A stretch of 64,000 nucleotides of DNA from JAHBWV01 sp964588385 (GCA_964588385.1 CAZPPG010000016.1:1-64000), one strand, 5' to 3'; positions 42,670 through 52,276 are shown, numbered from the stretch's first letter. Numbers and translations are program-made. Notes: generated by a model from the sequence alone, not told the origin.

Positions 42670-43149
42670 CTATGCCGTGTCGGGCGTGATGCGGACCAGC
42701 CCTTCGTGGTGGCGGATGACAGGGCGCGAAGAGCCGCTGTCATCAATGCGCTCGACCGCCACGACGTCGACCCGAACAGGCCGATCGCGCCAGCCGTTGG
42801 CGGCGCGCAGCAGCCGGGCCATGGATGTCAGGCGCCGCGCCTTCTGGCGATTGATGGCGCGCTCGGGCCGGTAGAGACCCGCTTCGTCCGCGACCAAGCG
42901 GGCCTTCACCTCCACGATGATCATGGTTCTTCCGTCGGGCCCGCGGCAGACCAGATCCGCCTCGCCCGAGGCGGTGACCATGTTGCGGCCCACGATCGCG
43001 TAGCCCTTGGACTTCAGATGCTTCTCGGCCTCGCGCTCGCCCCATGCCCCGACCTCCGCGGCGTGCCCGGTACGCCGGGACGGTCCGCCCTTGTTCGAGC
43101 GCACAACGCCAAGGCGTTGCAGCAACGCGGTGAGCGGCGAGCGGAGCAT
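42670..43149 (-). CDS. YraN/UPF0102-family protein
   Basis: A 159-residue member of the YraN (UPF0102) family, related to restriction-endonuclease-like folds. The signature is GAWGEREAEKHLKSKGY, then NMVTASGEADLVCR with the D-(x)-L-(x) nuclease-like core, and IIVEVKARL. The family's exact function is unknown, though it is often near ribosomal maturation genes. Here it follows the parvulin-like lipoprotein gene, whose stop codon overlaps its ATG by one base (TGATG), and is convergent with the histidine kinase. About 30 residues precede the conserved start of the domain. Confidence 0.88.
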   Translation of the reverse strand: MLRSPLTALLQRLGVVRSNKGGPSRRTGHAAEVGAWGEREAEKHLKSKGYAIVGRNMVTASGEADLVCRGPDGRTMIIVEVKARLVADEAGLYRPERAINRQKARRLTSMARLLRAANGWRDRPVRVDVVAVERIDDSGSSRPVIRHHEGLVRITPDTA

Positions 43150-44417
43150 CAGGGCTGCTGCGGCAGGTAGCGCTGGGCCGCGATCGCCATGAGCCGGTTG
43201 GTCATGTCTTCAACGCTGGTGAAGCTGGCGCGCTCCGCGAGACGGTTGATGTAGCGTTCACGCTCACGTCTCGATCGCTGCTGCTGGAGCGCGTTATAGA
43301 TCACAAGCTGATTGTCGTCGAGGGTGCGACGCTCTTCGACGACGTTCTCCAGAAGAACCCAGTAGAGCGAGGCGCGGCCGCCCTGGCCCTCCACGCGAAT
43401 TGGCCCGGTCCATGCTCCCTTGGCCAGACCGCGGGCCGCGTCGTCGAGGGGGGCCAGATCGAAGAACGTGGCCTGGCCGAACGCGGTGCGGAACTCGCGG
43501 CGCTGCAGGCCGCCCTCCGGCAGCGGGTTGACGTCATCCTCCGCGACCTCGGCGAAGGGTGTGCCGCCGGAGAGCATCGAGGAGACCCTGGTCGTTGCCG
43601 CTTCGTCGTCGGCGTCGACGACGATCAGGCGGAAGGCGGCGAAGGAGGGCGGGTCGTAGAGGTCGGGGCGCCGTTCGTACTCGAGTTCGATATCGCGAGG
43701 GCTGATGACGACGCCCTTCTCGATCGACGCGAGCTCGCGCCGGATCAGCAGGGTTTGTTCCTGCTCACGCTTGTAGTCGTTGACGCTACGGCCGCCGAGC
43801 GCCTCCTCGGCAAGGGAGCGGCTGCCGCGATTCTCGCTCACGAGGTCGTTCTGCAGCTTCTCAACGAAGTACCGAAGCCCTTGGCGTTGCTCCTCCGTGA
43901 GCTTCGAGCGGGCCTCGGCTTCCAGCAGTTCGTCGACGACGAAGCCCTGCAGGGCCTGATTGATCTGCTCGCGGGCGAACGCGACCCACTCGCGCGGCGG
44001 GAGCGACTTGGCTTCAGCGGCGAGTCGCGGCCCGAGGGGCGGAGCGGTGGGCGTGCCCCGGTCGAAGAATGAGGACGCGAAGACGGGACGTCCGTTGACG
44101 TCGCCGATCTTGGCGTCAATGAACTCCGGGTCGCCGACGATGTCCGCCTCGGGCAGCATGACCGGTTCGTCGGGAGTCGCGACGATGTCGAGGCCCTGGC
44201 TTGCGGAGACGGGGCCGGTGACGGTGGCGCGGGCAAGCAGCGGATCGGGCACGGTCGGCTCGGTCGGAACGGGGACGCCGGGGCGGGCAAACTCCGCAGG
44301 CGTGATGACTTTGCGAGCGGAGACGGATGCGTCCTTGGATTGGCGATTGCACCCGGGCGCGGCCGCGAGGCCGCAAAGGAGAATCGCGCCGATCGCCATC
44401 GTCCGTGATCGTGTCAT
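43149..44417 (-). CDS. Parvulin-like peptidyl-prolyl isomerase lipoprotein
   Basis: A 422-residue exported protein with a lipoprotein-type signal (AIGAILLCGLAAAPGCN). The N-terminal half is helical and SurA-like (about 120-230: INQALQGFVVDELLEAEAR, core FVVDELLEAEAR). A parvulin-type domain follows (about 265-370: FAAFRLIVVDADDEAA, GTPFAEVAEDDVNPLP, FFDLAPLDDAA). A C-terminal helix completes the layout. It should assist folding or export of envelope proteins. The ATG at 44417 has a GGGAG site. It is divergent from the DUF1844 gene, with 76 bases between starts, and its stop overlaps yraN. Confidence 0.85.
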   Translation of the reverse strand: MTRSRTMAIGAILLCGLAAAPGCNRQSKDASVSARKVITPAEFARPGVPVPTEPTVPDPLLARATVTGPVSASQGLDIVATPDEPVMLPEADIVGDPEFIDAKIGDVNGRPVFASSFFDRGTPTAPPLGPRLAAEAKSLPPREWVAFAREQINQALQGFVVDELLEAEARSKLTEEQRQGLRYFVEKLQNDLVSENRGSRSLAEEALGGRSVNDYKREQEQTLLIRRELASIEKGVVISPRDIELEYERRPDLYDPPSFAAFRLIVVDADDEAATTRVSSMLSGGTPFAEVAEDDVNPLPEGGLQRREFRTAFGQATFFDLAPLDDAARGLAKGAWTGPIRVEGQGGRASLYWVLLENVVEERRTLDDNQLVIYNALQQQRSRRERERYINRLAERASFTSVEDMTNRLMAIAAQRYLPQQP

Positions 44418-44493
44418 CCACCGACTCCCTTGCTCGGGCGTCCCAGAGCGGGCCGCCGTCGCGCTAGACTTGCCCGACCGACAGGAGCACCCC

Positions 44494-45009
44494 ATGGCGG
44501 ACGAGCAGCCCAAGATTATCGTGGATAGCGACTGGAAGGCGCAAGCCCAGGCCGAGAAGGAGCGCTTGGCGGCCAAAGAGGCGTCGGCCAAGCCCCAGCC
44601 CGCGGGAGCAGGGGCTCCCGGCGCTGAGGGACCAGAGGGCGAGCCAACGCTTTTCGAGGAACTGATGCGGATGCTGGCCACGCAGGCCCTCTTGTACATG
44701 GGGGCGTTTCCCGACCCCTCGACAGGGCAGGCTGTTCTCTCCCCTGAAATGGCGAAGCTGCACATCGACATGCTCGGTGAGCTTGAGGCCAAGACGAAGG
44801 GCAACCTGAGCGATCAGGAGTCCAAGACGCTGGCGTCGTACCTGTACGAGCTGCGGATGCAGTATGTCGAGGTCAGTCGCGAGATTGCGCGTCTCATCAA
44901 GGAAGGCAAGATTCGTCCGAATGGAGCGGGCGGGATGGGGCCGGCGGTCGGCCCGGGAGGGGGGATGTCGGGACCCGGTATTGTCTCGCCGGGTCAGCCC
45001 ACGATGTGA
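44494..45009 (+). CDS. DUF1844-family protein
   Basis: A 171-residue cytoplasmic protein. About 55 residues of A/P/E-rich sequence, including PAGAGAPGAEGPEGE, lead to the conserved DUF1844 helix region: FEELMRMLATQALLYMG, PDPSTGQAVLSPEMAKLHIDMLGELEAKTKG (core LSPEMAKLHIDMLGELEAKT) and YVEVSREIARL. The C-terminal tail is Gly/Met/Pro-rich. The family function is unknown; it is widespread in planctomycetes and related groups. The short Pro-rich segment contains an 18-base exact match to the hairpin at 35301-35318. The start ATG is preceded by an AGGAGC site. Confidence 0.88.
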   Translation: MADEQPKIIVDSDWKAQAQAEKERLAAKEASAKPQPAGAGAPGAEGPEGEPTLFEELMRMLATQALLYMGAFPDPSTGQAVLSPEMAKLHIDMLGELEAKTKGNLSDQESKTLASYLYELRMQYVEVSREIARLIKEGKIRPNGAGGMGPAVGPGGGMSGPGIVSPGQPTM

Positions 45010-45030
45010 TTCGCGGGGACGGTAAGTGTC

Positions 45031-45042
45031 ATTGCCGGCAAT
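45031..45042. promoter_or_regulatory. Perfect 12-base palindrome upstream of the sdh genes
   Basis: ATTGCCGGCAAT lies 114 bases before the sdhC start, in the 146-base gap. It could be an operator for a dimeric regulator, but one short palindrome in a GC-rich genome is weak evidence. Confidence 0.3.
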
Positions 45043-45155
45043 CGTTGCTGTCAAACAAGAATCTGTCCCGCCACAAGCTACGATGACAAATCTGTTCCGG
45101 CTGGACCCCTCCCCACGCGCCGGCCGTCCGGACGTGACCGCACGGAGCCCATCAC

Positions 45156-45989
45156 GTGGCGTCCAACTCATTGCTTGAACGGCATCACTTCCTGTTGCGT
45201 CGGCTGCACTCCTTGACTGGGGTCGCGCCGATCGGCATTTTCCTGCTTGTCCACCTGACGACGAACTCCTCGATCGTCTGGGGGTTGCTGGATGCGCGCA
45301 AGGCCGAATACGGTCACGCGGGTGTCGCGACATTCCAGCACGAGGTCGACTTCATCCACGCGATCCCGTTTCTCCTGCTGGTTGAGGTGTTCGGGCTGTG
45401 GCTCCCGATCGCGTTCCACTCCATTCTCGGGATTTATTACGCGCGCACGGGCAGGTCGAACACCGCGGCCTACGCGTACCAGGCCAACTGGCGGTACAAG
45501 CTGCAGCGTCTGAGCGGGTATGTGGGCGTGCTGTTCATCTTCTATCACGTCGCGACGCTGCGGTGGGGGTGGACGTTCCTGGTGCCGGGTGGGGCCCGCT
45601 GGAGCGCAGAGGCGGCGGCCTCAACCCTTGCGCTCGCGCTCAAGGGTTCGGAGACGGGATTCACAACGGCGGGGCTGATCGTGTCGCTCGCCTACATGCT
45701 GGGGGCGTCGCTGCTGGTGTTCCACTTCGCGAACGGGCTGTGGACGGCGGCGATCACGTGGGGTGTGACCGTTTCGGCGGCGGCACAGCGACGCTGGGGC
45801 TATGTGTGTGCGGGGCTGGGCGCGGCGATGATGGTCATGGCCTGGTCGGCGGTGATCGGCTTTGCAACGCTGGATGTAAAGGAGGCGCGGGGGACGGAGC
45901 AGAGCATGCAGTCCGGGCACGCGCCAGCGCCGCAGGTTGCAGAGGCATTCCCGGGTTCCATCACGACCCCGACGGACGGGGGGCACTGA
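45156..45989 (+). CDS. sdhC: Succinate dehydrogenase cytochrome b subunit (type B)
   Basis: A 277-residue membrane subunit with five membrane segments, matching the type-B (Wolinella/Bacillus) succinate:menaquinone reductase anchor that uses one protein instead of SdhC plus SdhD. Histidine-rich features are RRLHSLTGVAPIGIF, HAIPFLLLVEVFG, YVGVLFIFYHVATLRWG and LLVFHFANGLW, which can supply the ligands of two hemes. It starts at a GTG with GGAG eight bases upstream; the stop precedes sdhA by three bases. The order anchor-flavoprotein-iron-sulfur is the type-B order. Confidence 0.92.
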   Translation: MASNSLLERHHFLLRRLHSLTGVAPIGIFLLVHLTTNSSIVWGLLDARKAEYGHAGVATFQHEVDFIHAIPFLLLVEVFGLWLPIAFHSILGIYYARTGRSNTAAYAYQANWRYKLQRLSGYVGVLFIFYHVATLRWGWTFLVPGGARWSAEAAASTLALALKGSETGFTTAGLIVSLAYMLGASLLVFHFANGLWTAAITWGVTVSAAAQRRWGYVCAGLGAAMMVMAWSAVIGFATLDVKEARGTEQSMQSGHAPAPQVAEAFPGSITTPTDGGH

Positions 45990-45992
45990 ATC

Positions 45993-47978
45993 ATGTCACA
46001 GCATCGCGTCATTGTCGTCGGCGGCGGTCTTGCTGGTCTTGCGGCGAGTGTGCGTGTCGCGGAAGCGGGGCTTGCGGTCGATCTGTTCTCATTGGTCCCC
46101 GTGAAGCGTTCGCACAGCGTGTGCGCGCAGGGCGGGATCAACGCGTGCAACGAGGTGGCCCGTCAGCAGGGCTATTCCGAGTACGAGCACTTCGACGAGA
46201 CGATCTACGGAGGAGACTTCCTGGCCGATCAGCACCCGGTGCTGGAGATGGCCAACTGGGCTCCGAAAGTCATCGACCTTCTGGACCGCATGGGCGTGCC
46301 GTTCAATCGCACGGCGGAGGGGCGCCGGGATCTGCGGCTGTTCGGCGGCTCGCTCTTTAAACGGACGCACTTTGCCGGCGCGACGACCGGCCAGCAGCTG
46401 ATCTATGCGCTGGACGAGCAGACGCGCCGGTACGAGGCCGAGGGCAAGGTCACCAAGTACGAATACTGGGAGTTCCTGTGGCCGGTGATTGAAGATGGGC
46501 GGTGCGTTGGAATCGTGGCACAGGACATGCGGACCATGCAGGTTCGTGCGTTCAGGGCCGACGCGGTCATCATGGCAACGGGCGGGTGCGGGCTGGTGTT
46601 CGGCAAGAGCACGAACTCGATCATCTGCAACGGTGCGGCGGCGGCACGCTGCTATCAGGCGGGCGTCTGGTACGGCAATCCCGAGATGATCCAGGTCCAC
46701 CCGACGGCGATTCCGGGTGCGGACAAGCTGCGGCTGATGTCGGAGTCGGCACGCGGCGAGGGCGGGCGGGTGTGGGTGCCTCGGAAGAAGGGGGACGCGC
46801 GTGCGCCCAAGGACATTCCCGAGTCGGAGCGGTTCTACTTTCTTGAGGAGAAGTATCCGGCGTACGGGAACATCGTGCCGCGTGATATCGCGACGCGCGA
46901 GATCTTTGACATCTGCGTCAACCAGGGAATGGGCGTCTCCGGTGAGAATCAGGTCTATCTGGACCTGTCGCACAAGGATCCCGAGTATCTGACGAAGAAG
47001 CTCGGCGGGATCCTGGAGATCTATGAGAAGTTTGTTGGCGTCGATCCGCGGTTCGAGCCCATGAAGATCTTTCCCGCGGTGCACTACAGCATGGGTGGGC
47101 TGTGGACGCAGTTCACGAAGGGAAGCTACAACCCGGCTGAGCCGCGGACGAAGCACAAGTCCGGCTCGCCCGCGCCGATCGGGTCGGAGATCGGCCAGGG
47201 GATGCAGCTTGGCGCGCTGAACAACATGATGACGAACGTGCAGGGGCTGTACGCGTTCGGCGAGGTAAACTTCGCGTATCACGGGGCGAATCGCCTGGGC
47301 GCCAACGCGCTGCTTTCCTGCATCTTTGACGGGCTGTTCTGCGGCGTGTCTGTTGTGAACTATGTGCGGAACGATGCGCCGTCGAAGAGCCCGGCGAGCG
47401 ATTTGCCGGCATTGGCCTTTGAGCGCGTGGTGGAGCAGGAGAACCTGAAGGGCAAGCGACTGCTCGACACCGTCAGCAAGGGGAGCACGGACGCCGCGAC
47501 AAACCCCTACATGATCGGCAAGGAGCTGGGAGACGAGATGACGGCCGCATGCACGGTGGTGCGGACGGAGCAGCGCCTGGAGCAGTGCCTGCGGAAGCTG
47601 GGCGAACTGAAGGAACGCTACGCGAGGCTGAAGCTGGCGGACGATTCGCCATGGAGCAATCAGTCGTTCACGTACGCGCGAGCGGTGGGCGACATGCTGG
47701 CGATCGCGGACGCGGTCGCGCTGGGAGCCAAGGGACGGAAGGAGTCGCGCGGCGCACACTATCGCACGGACTTCACGGAGCGCGACGACGCGAACTTCAT
47801 GCGGACGAGCGTTGCAAGGTTCGACGCGGGCGCGAGGACGACGAGCGTTTCGTTCGAGCCGATTGATGCCTCGCTGATCCTGCCGACGGCGCGGACGTAT
47901 GGAAAGAAGGATGATTCCAAGAAGCCGACCGATCCCGGGCTCAAGCGGGAACCGGAGAGAGTGCCCGCCTCGACCTGA
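45993..47978 (+). CDS. sdhA: Succinate dehydrogenase flavoprotein subunit
   Basis: A 661-residue FAD subunit. The FAD-binding motif is VVGGGLAGLAASVRVAEAG at the N-terminus, and the covalent flavin attachment motif is HSVCAQGGINACNEV. Substrate-site residues lie in VHPTAIPGADKL, EGGRVWVPRKKGDAR (core EGGRVWVPR) and VHYSMGGLW. The C-terminal helical region ends in a charged tail. It oxidises succinate to fumarate and passes electrons to SdhB. It begins three bases after sdhC and 89 bases before sdhB. Confidence 0.95.
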   Translation: MSQHRVIVVGGGLAGLAASVRVAEAGLAVDLFSLVPVKRSHSVCAQGGINACNEVARQQGYSEYEHFDETIYGGDFLADQHPVLEMANWAPKVIDLLDRMGVPFNRTAEGRRDLRLFGGSLFKRTHFAGATTGQQLIYALDEQTRRYEAEGKVTKYEYWEFLWPVIEDGRCVGIVAQDMRTMQVRAFRADAVIMATGGCGLVFGKSTNSIICNGAAAARCYQAGVWYGNPEMIQVHPTAIPGADKLRLMSESARGEGGRVWVPRKKGDARAPKDIPESERFYFLEEKYPAYGNIVPRDIATREIFDICVNQGMGVSGENQVYLDLSHKDPEYLTKKLGGILEIYEKFVGVDPRFEPMKIFPAVHYSMGGLWTQFTKGSYNPAEPRTKHKSGSPAPIGSEIGQGMQLGALNNMMTNVQGLYAFGEVNFAYHGANRLGANALLSCIFDGLFCGVSVVNYVRNDAPSKSPASDLPALAFERVVEQENLKGKRLLDTVSKGSTDAATNPYMIGKELGDEMTAACTVVRTEQRLEQCLRKLGELKERYARLKLADDSPWSNQSFTYARAVGDMLAIADAVALGAKGRKESRGAHYRTDFTERDDANFMRTSVARFDAGARTTSVSFEPIDASLILPTARTYGKKDDSKKPTDPGLKREPERVPAST

Positions 47979-48067
47979 TCTCGGAACCATTCACCCGCGA
48001 CGCAAAGGATCCCACGGGTCGGGCACACCTCAAACTCACCGCCTGCGTTCTGAAAGAGATTCGCATC

Positions 48068-48922
48068 ATGACGACGACACTTCCGAAGCATGCCTCCGAC
48101 GCCGCCCGTGTCTCTGCCGCGAACAGGGCCCGCGCGGTTCCCGGGCGGAAGGTGTTCGTGAAGGTCCTGCGGTGCGAGGGGCCGGGAAAGGGCTCGCGCT
48201 GGGAGACGTTCCAAGTGACGGTTGAGCGCGGCTCGAACGTCATCTCGATGCTGCAGCAGATCGCGGCGAACCCCGTCACAACGGACGGGCAGAAGTCGAC
48301 GCCCGTGGTGTGGGACTCGGGGTGTCTTGAGGAAGTGTGCGGCGCGTGCACGATGGTGATCAACGGGAAGGTGCGCCAGTCGTGCTCATGTCTGATCGAT
48401 GACTATGCGCCGGCAGAGGGCGACACGATCACCCTGGAGCCGATGAGCAAGTTCCCCGTCGTGCGGGACCTCTGGGTCGATCGCTCGCGTCTGTTTGACG
48501 GGCTCAAGCGAGTGCGGGCGTGGGTGCCGATCGACGGCACGTACGCGCTCGGGCCGGGACCGACGGAGGGCCCGGAAGACTCGGAGCGGCGCTATGTCAT
48601 GTCCACGTGCATGTCGTGCGGCTGCTGCCTGGAGGCGTGTCCCCAGTACAACGTCGAGCCGGATGCGAAAGCGTGGCCTACGTCGTTTGTCGGCGCGCAC
48701 GCACTGAACCAGGCGCGGCTCTTCAACGAGCATGAGACAGGGAAGCGCCTGAAGAGCGAGCGGCTGGATGCGCTCATGGGCCCGGGCGGCGTCAACGACT
48801 GCGGCAATGCCCAGAACTGCGTCAAGGTCTGCCCCAAGCTGATTCCATTGACCGAGTCGATCGCCGTGATCGGCCGTTCGGTGACGATCCACGCGTTTGC
48901 GAAGTGGTTCGGCGGACGTTGA
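48068..48922 (+). CDS. sdhB: Succinate dehydrogenase iron-sulfur subunit
   Basis: A 284-residue subunit with a plant-type 2Fe-2S domain (SGCLEEVCGACTMVINGK, then CSCLI) and a C-terminal ferredoxin-like domain with CMSCGCCLEACPQYN and CGNAQNCVKVCPKL, which bind the 4Fe-4S and 3Fe-4S clusters. The N-terminus has about 25 extra residues (TTTLPKHASDAARVSA) before the domain. It carries electrons from SdhA to the membrane anchor. With sdhC and sdhA it forms a three-gene operon. Confidence 0.93.
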   Translation: MTTTLPKHASDAARVSAANRARAVPGRKVFVKVLRCEGPGKGSRWETFQVTVERGSNVISMLQQIAANPVTTDGQKSTPVVWDSGCLEEVCGACTMVINGKVRQSCSCLIDDYAPAEGDTITLEPMSKFPVVRDLWVDRSRLFDGLKRVRAWVPIDGTYALGPGPTEGPEDSERRYVMSTCMSCGCCLEACPQYNVEPDAKAWPTSFVGAHALNQARLFNEHETGKRLKSERLDALMGPGGVNDCGNAQNCVKVCPKLIPLTESIAVIGRSVTIHAFAKWFGGR

Positions 48923-48986
48923 ACCTCACCGCGTACGGTCACGGGTGGCGATTGCGGGTTCGGGGCGCTGAGAGGACAATCCCGGC

Positions 48987-50660
48987 ATGACCCGCGCAGC
49001 GTTTGCACTGCTCCTCACCCTTGTGCTCGCGGCATCAGCGGCGGTGGCCCTGGTTCACGCCACAGCGGATCGTGCACTTGAAACGCACGAGATCTTCGTG
49101 GCGCAGAGCACGCGCGAGATGTTTGAGTTTCACGAGCCCCTCGTGCCGTCGTTCGGTGAGGTTCCGCGGCTGAAGAAGCCGCCCCTGATGTACTGGGTGG
49201 TGGGGGCGATTGCGATGGTTGCCGGGCGCGAGGACGTCCCGGAGTGGGTGGCACGGTTGCCGTCTGCGTTTGCCGCGATCGGCCTGGCCGCGATCGCGGG
49301 AGCGATGGGCAGAGTGGTGTACGGCCGGGCGGAGGGGGTTCTGGCGGCGGGAATGACGGGGCTCTCGCTGGGAGTCTTTGAGTATGCGGCGAGTGCGCGG
49401 CCGGAGATGTTGTACGCGGCCACGAGCGCGCTGTCGATCCTGCTGTTCCTGATCGCGTGGGAGCGCCGCGGCAGTGCGGAAGATGGGGCGGAACGCACAC
49501 GCGACACCTCCGGGCGATGGGCGATGGGGGCGTGGCTGATGGTGGGGGTCGCGACGCTGGTGAAGGGGCCGCAATTGCCGCTGCTGGTGCTCATCGGGAT
49601 GAGCGCGTGGGCGATTCGCGAGAGTGGATGGCGCCAATGGGCACGGACGTTCAGGCCACTGACGGGGATGCTGGCGGCGACGGCGGTTGTTGCGCCGTGG
49701 TTCATTGCGGTGATGGCGAGGGTCGATGGGGCGGCGCAGATCTGGCTCGATGAGCTGATCGGCCAGCGATTCGGAGAGAAGGACGGGACAACGGCGACCT
49801 TCGCGGAGTGGCTGCGTTCGGTGGCGACTCCCGATTATCTGGTGCACGCGATCACGCTGCTGGCGCCGTGGGGGCTGCTGCTGCCTCTGGCGGCGATTGT
49901 GCCGTGGATGCGGACGCGAGCCGAGAACGAACGCGGCCGCATGCTCTTCATGGGGATCGCAGCGGCAGTTGTGGGCTTGTCGCTGGTGCGTCACTCGAGA
50001 GATTACTACATCCTGCCTCTGGCGCCGATGATCGCGGTGCTGCTGGCGCGGGCCGCGCTTGGGATGTATGAGCAGGGTCGAGCGCGAGTCTCAACGCGAC
50101 GGATCGCAGTCGGGCTGATGGCGCTGCTCGGCGGCGGCGGCGTGGGGCTGATGGTGTACGCGGTGGCCCGCGGCGGCGTGCAGCCCAAGGACGTCCTGGT
50201 GGTGTCCTGTGCCGCGGGCGCGGTGGCGGCGTGCGCGCTGCTCCTGCTCTATCGGTTCAAGAAGGATCGCTCGCACGCGACGGTTGCGGCGGCTCTGGCG
50301 GCGTGGGGGTGTGCGCTGGTGTCGCTGGGGACCGTGACCCCGGAGCCGGGTGCCCGGCGCGAGCGGCTGGATGATGTGGCTCGTGCGGCAGCGGCGCTCG
50401 CCGGCACGGAGCTGCCGGTAATCGCCATCGAGTTTGATCCGAGCAACCTGATGTACCGCGTGGATGATCCGCCGATCGCCTTTCAGCCGGATGCGTCGAA
50501 CGAGGACGTGCTGGCGAGGTTGCCGGCCGTTCTGGTCGCGCCGCCGGAGTGGGCGGACCGCATCGACGCGATCGAGAGAATCCACGTGCGGCACAGCGCG
50601 CCGATCGACATCAAGGCGGGACGGTCAATTGAGGTTGTGCTGATCACGCGCGAGCCGTGA
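48987..50660 (+). CDS. GT39-like membrane glycosyltransferase
   Basis: A 557-residue multi-pass membrane protein, about 10-12 segments, resembling ArnT/PMT-type (GT39/GT83) polyprenol-sugar transferases. The N-terminal loop has THEIFVAQSTREMFEFHE and EVPRLKKPPLMYWVVGA, which match the conserved E/D and K-P-P-L-Y-Y/W motif of this group. The following WERR and LVKGPQLPLL segments are also typical. It should transfer a sugar from a lipid carrier to a periplasmic acceptor; donor and acceptor are unknown. Its stop overlaps the next gene's GTG (GTGA). Confidence 0.82.
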   Translation: MTRAAFALLLTLVLAASAAVALVHATADRALETHEIFVAQSTREMFEFHEPLVPSFGEVPRLKKPPLMYWVVGAIAMVAGREDVPEWVARLPSAFAAIGLAAIAGAMGRVVYGRAEGVLAAGMTGLSLGVFEYAASARPEMLYAATSALSILLFLIAWERRGSAEDGAERTRDTSGRWAMGAWLMVGVATLVKGPQLPLLVLIGMSAWAIRESGWRQWARTFRPLTGMLAATAVVAPWFIAVMARVDGAAQIWLDELIGQRFGEKDGTTATFAEWLRSVATPDYLVHAITLLAPWGLLLPLAAIVPWMRTRAENERGRMLFMGIAAAVVGLSLVRHSRDYYILPLAPMIAVLLARAALGMYEQGRARVSTRRIAVGLMALLGGGGVGLMVYAVARGGVQPKDVLVVSCAAGAVAACALLLLYRFKKDRSHATVAAALAAWGCALVSLGTVTPEPGARRERLDDVARAAAALAGTELPVIAIEFDPSNLMYRVDDPPIAFQPDASNEDVLARLPAVLVAPPEWADRIDAIERIHVRHSAPIDIKAGRSIEVVLITREP

Positions 50661-52270
50661 GCGTGCCTCCGGGGCGGAAGTGGCCGGACCAGGGAGTGTC
50701 CACGGGCCGGATCTTCCGGCGTGTGCCCGATAACTGTGCGGAGCGGCACGGCGGCGTGAATGCTCGCGCAGGGTTGGGACGCCCGCTCAACGGGCGGACG
50801 CGGCTCGCCGATCGATACCGCACGATGCCACAGCAGCCAGAGTCGTTCGGTGATTCCCGCGGTCACGCTTCCGTCGCCGTGTCTCAATGGTCGGCGGTTC
50901 CGACACTGCTGGGCGCGTGCTCGCTTGTGGCAACGGCGTATCTCCTGGGCGCGTCGTGGCTGTCGGTCCCCACGCTGGGTGTGCCCGTCGGATTGTGGTT
51001 GATTGTGGTCGCTGTGGGCGTCTTTCGGCTGGATGCAAGGCGTGTGGCGAGGCGGTTGGCTGGCGTCTCGGCGAGCAGCGATCCGAGCGCGAGCGTCTGG
51101 GCGATCGCTGGCGCGCTCTGCCGCGGGTTTGAAGCGTTGACGCGGTGGAGCAAACCGCTGCGTGACCGCTTCGACGTGCTGAGCGGATCGGGTGAGAAGG
51201 CGGCCAGTCGCCTGTCGGCATGGCATGATCGAGCCGCGTGGCCGGAGCGGCCGCTGCGTGTCGGGCTGGCTGTCGGACCGGAGGTTGCCGATGCGCTGCG
51301 TGCCGCGCCGGGGTCTTCGTTGGTGCAGTGGGTGCATGTGTCGGGCGGAGTTGGCCCTCTGGGCGCGTGCAAGTCGCTCGCGTTGGACGCGGTGCTGCAC
51401 GGTGAGCCGGGCGAGGGGCTGCGGGTGACGACGCTGGAGAGATCAGGACGTGACGCGGCGTGGCACGATTGGGCGTTGCCCCGGCCGCTGACGTACGCGT
51501 CGGTGTTTCCGTTCCTGGTTGATCCCACGCACGCGACCCTGGGGATCCGATCCGTGGCGACCGGGCCGGAGGCGGAGCTGGTGCGGGCGATGATCGAGGC
51601 CGCTGCTGTACTGTCGCGATCGTCACACAGGATCGGGCTTGCGGATCGGCTGATTGGCCGTCGTCCGACGGATGGAACAAGGGTGCAGCCGGGTGAGATC
51701 GCGCGGATAGACCGGGCCATGCTGCGTCTGGCTCGGGTGTTTGAGGGGACGGCGGAGCGTGTGGATTCGATGCTGGCGCGGGTGTGCGCTCGTGTTCTCA
51801 GCGCCGATCTGTGCGCGGGTGCGGGGCGGACGTGGGCGTCGGCGGACCTTTGGGATCTGATCGCGCGGGTCGGGGGAGATGAGGCGGAGATTGCCTTGCG
51901 GGAGGCGGCGTCACGGTTCGTGCTGCTCGAAGATTCGGGCGGGCTGGCGGCGCTGGCGCGGGCGGATGCGTCGCTGCGGCTCCGGGACAACCCGGAACAG
52001 ATCGATCACACCGCGCTTCTGGAGTGGGAGCTCGAGCACGGGGCGTCGAGCGATCAGGCGATCGGGCGGCTCGCGGCGGGCATCTGCCTCGCCTGCGCGA
52101 CGCGGGATGCCCACGCCATTGCCTGCGTTCGGGATGATCTGCTCGACGACATGCGCCATAGCGCGTGGCTGGTCGATCGCGAGCAGGACCAGGCCCTGAT
52201 CCTGGATGTGTTCAGACACATCGAACGACTGCGCCGGAGCCAGGAGATCGGCATCGCGGCGGCGGCGTGA
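50657..52270 (+). CDS. Membrane-anchored protein of unknown function
   Basis: A 537-residue protein that starts at a GTG coupled to the GT39-like gene; the ATG at 50825 would drop 56 residues and is equally possible. A hydrophobic stretch at about residues 82-122 (LGACSLVATAYLLGASWL and LGVPVGLWLIVVAVGVF) can span the membrane twice. The rest is Ala/Arg-rich and helical, with repeats of short helices (AEIALREAASRFVLLED, ALARADASLRLRDN). No catalytic motif is recognised. It may regulate or complex with the preceding transferase. Confidence 0.65.
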   Translation: MSVPPGRKWPDQGVSTGRIFRRVPDNCAERHGGVNARAGLGRPLNGRTRLADRYRTMPQQPESFGDSRGHASVAVSQWSAVPTLLGACSLVATAYLLGASWLSVPTLGVPVGLWLIVVAVGVFRLDARRVARRLAGVSASSDPSASVWAIAGALCRGFEALTRWSKPLRDRFDVLSGSGEKAASRLSAWHDRAAWPERPLRVGLAVGPEVADALRAAPGSSLVQWVHVSGGVGPLGACKSLALDAVLHGEPGEGLRVTTLERSGRDAAWHDWALPRPLTYASVFPFLVDPTHATLGIRSVATGPEAELVRAMIEAAAVLSRSSHRIGLADRLIGRRPTDGTRVQPGEIARIDRAMLRLARVFEGTAERVDSMLARVCARVLSADLCAGAGRTWASADLWDLIARVGGDEAEIALREAASRFVLLEDSGGLAALARADASLRLRDNPEQIDHTALLEWELEHGASSDQAIGRLAAGICLACATRDAHAIACVRDDLLDDMRHSAWLVDREQDQALILDVFRHIERLRRSQEIGIAAAA

Positions 52271-52276
52271 AGGTCA

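Noticed and set aside
46089..47990. A 633-codon open frame on the minus strand
   Set aside because: It is antisense to sdhA, whose flavin motifs are unmistakable; the frame has arginine-rich, unprotein-like composition.
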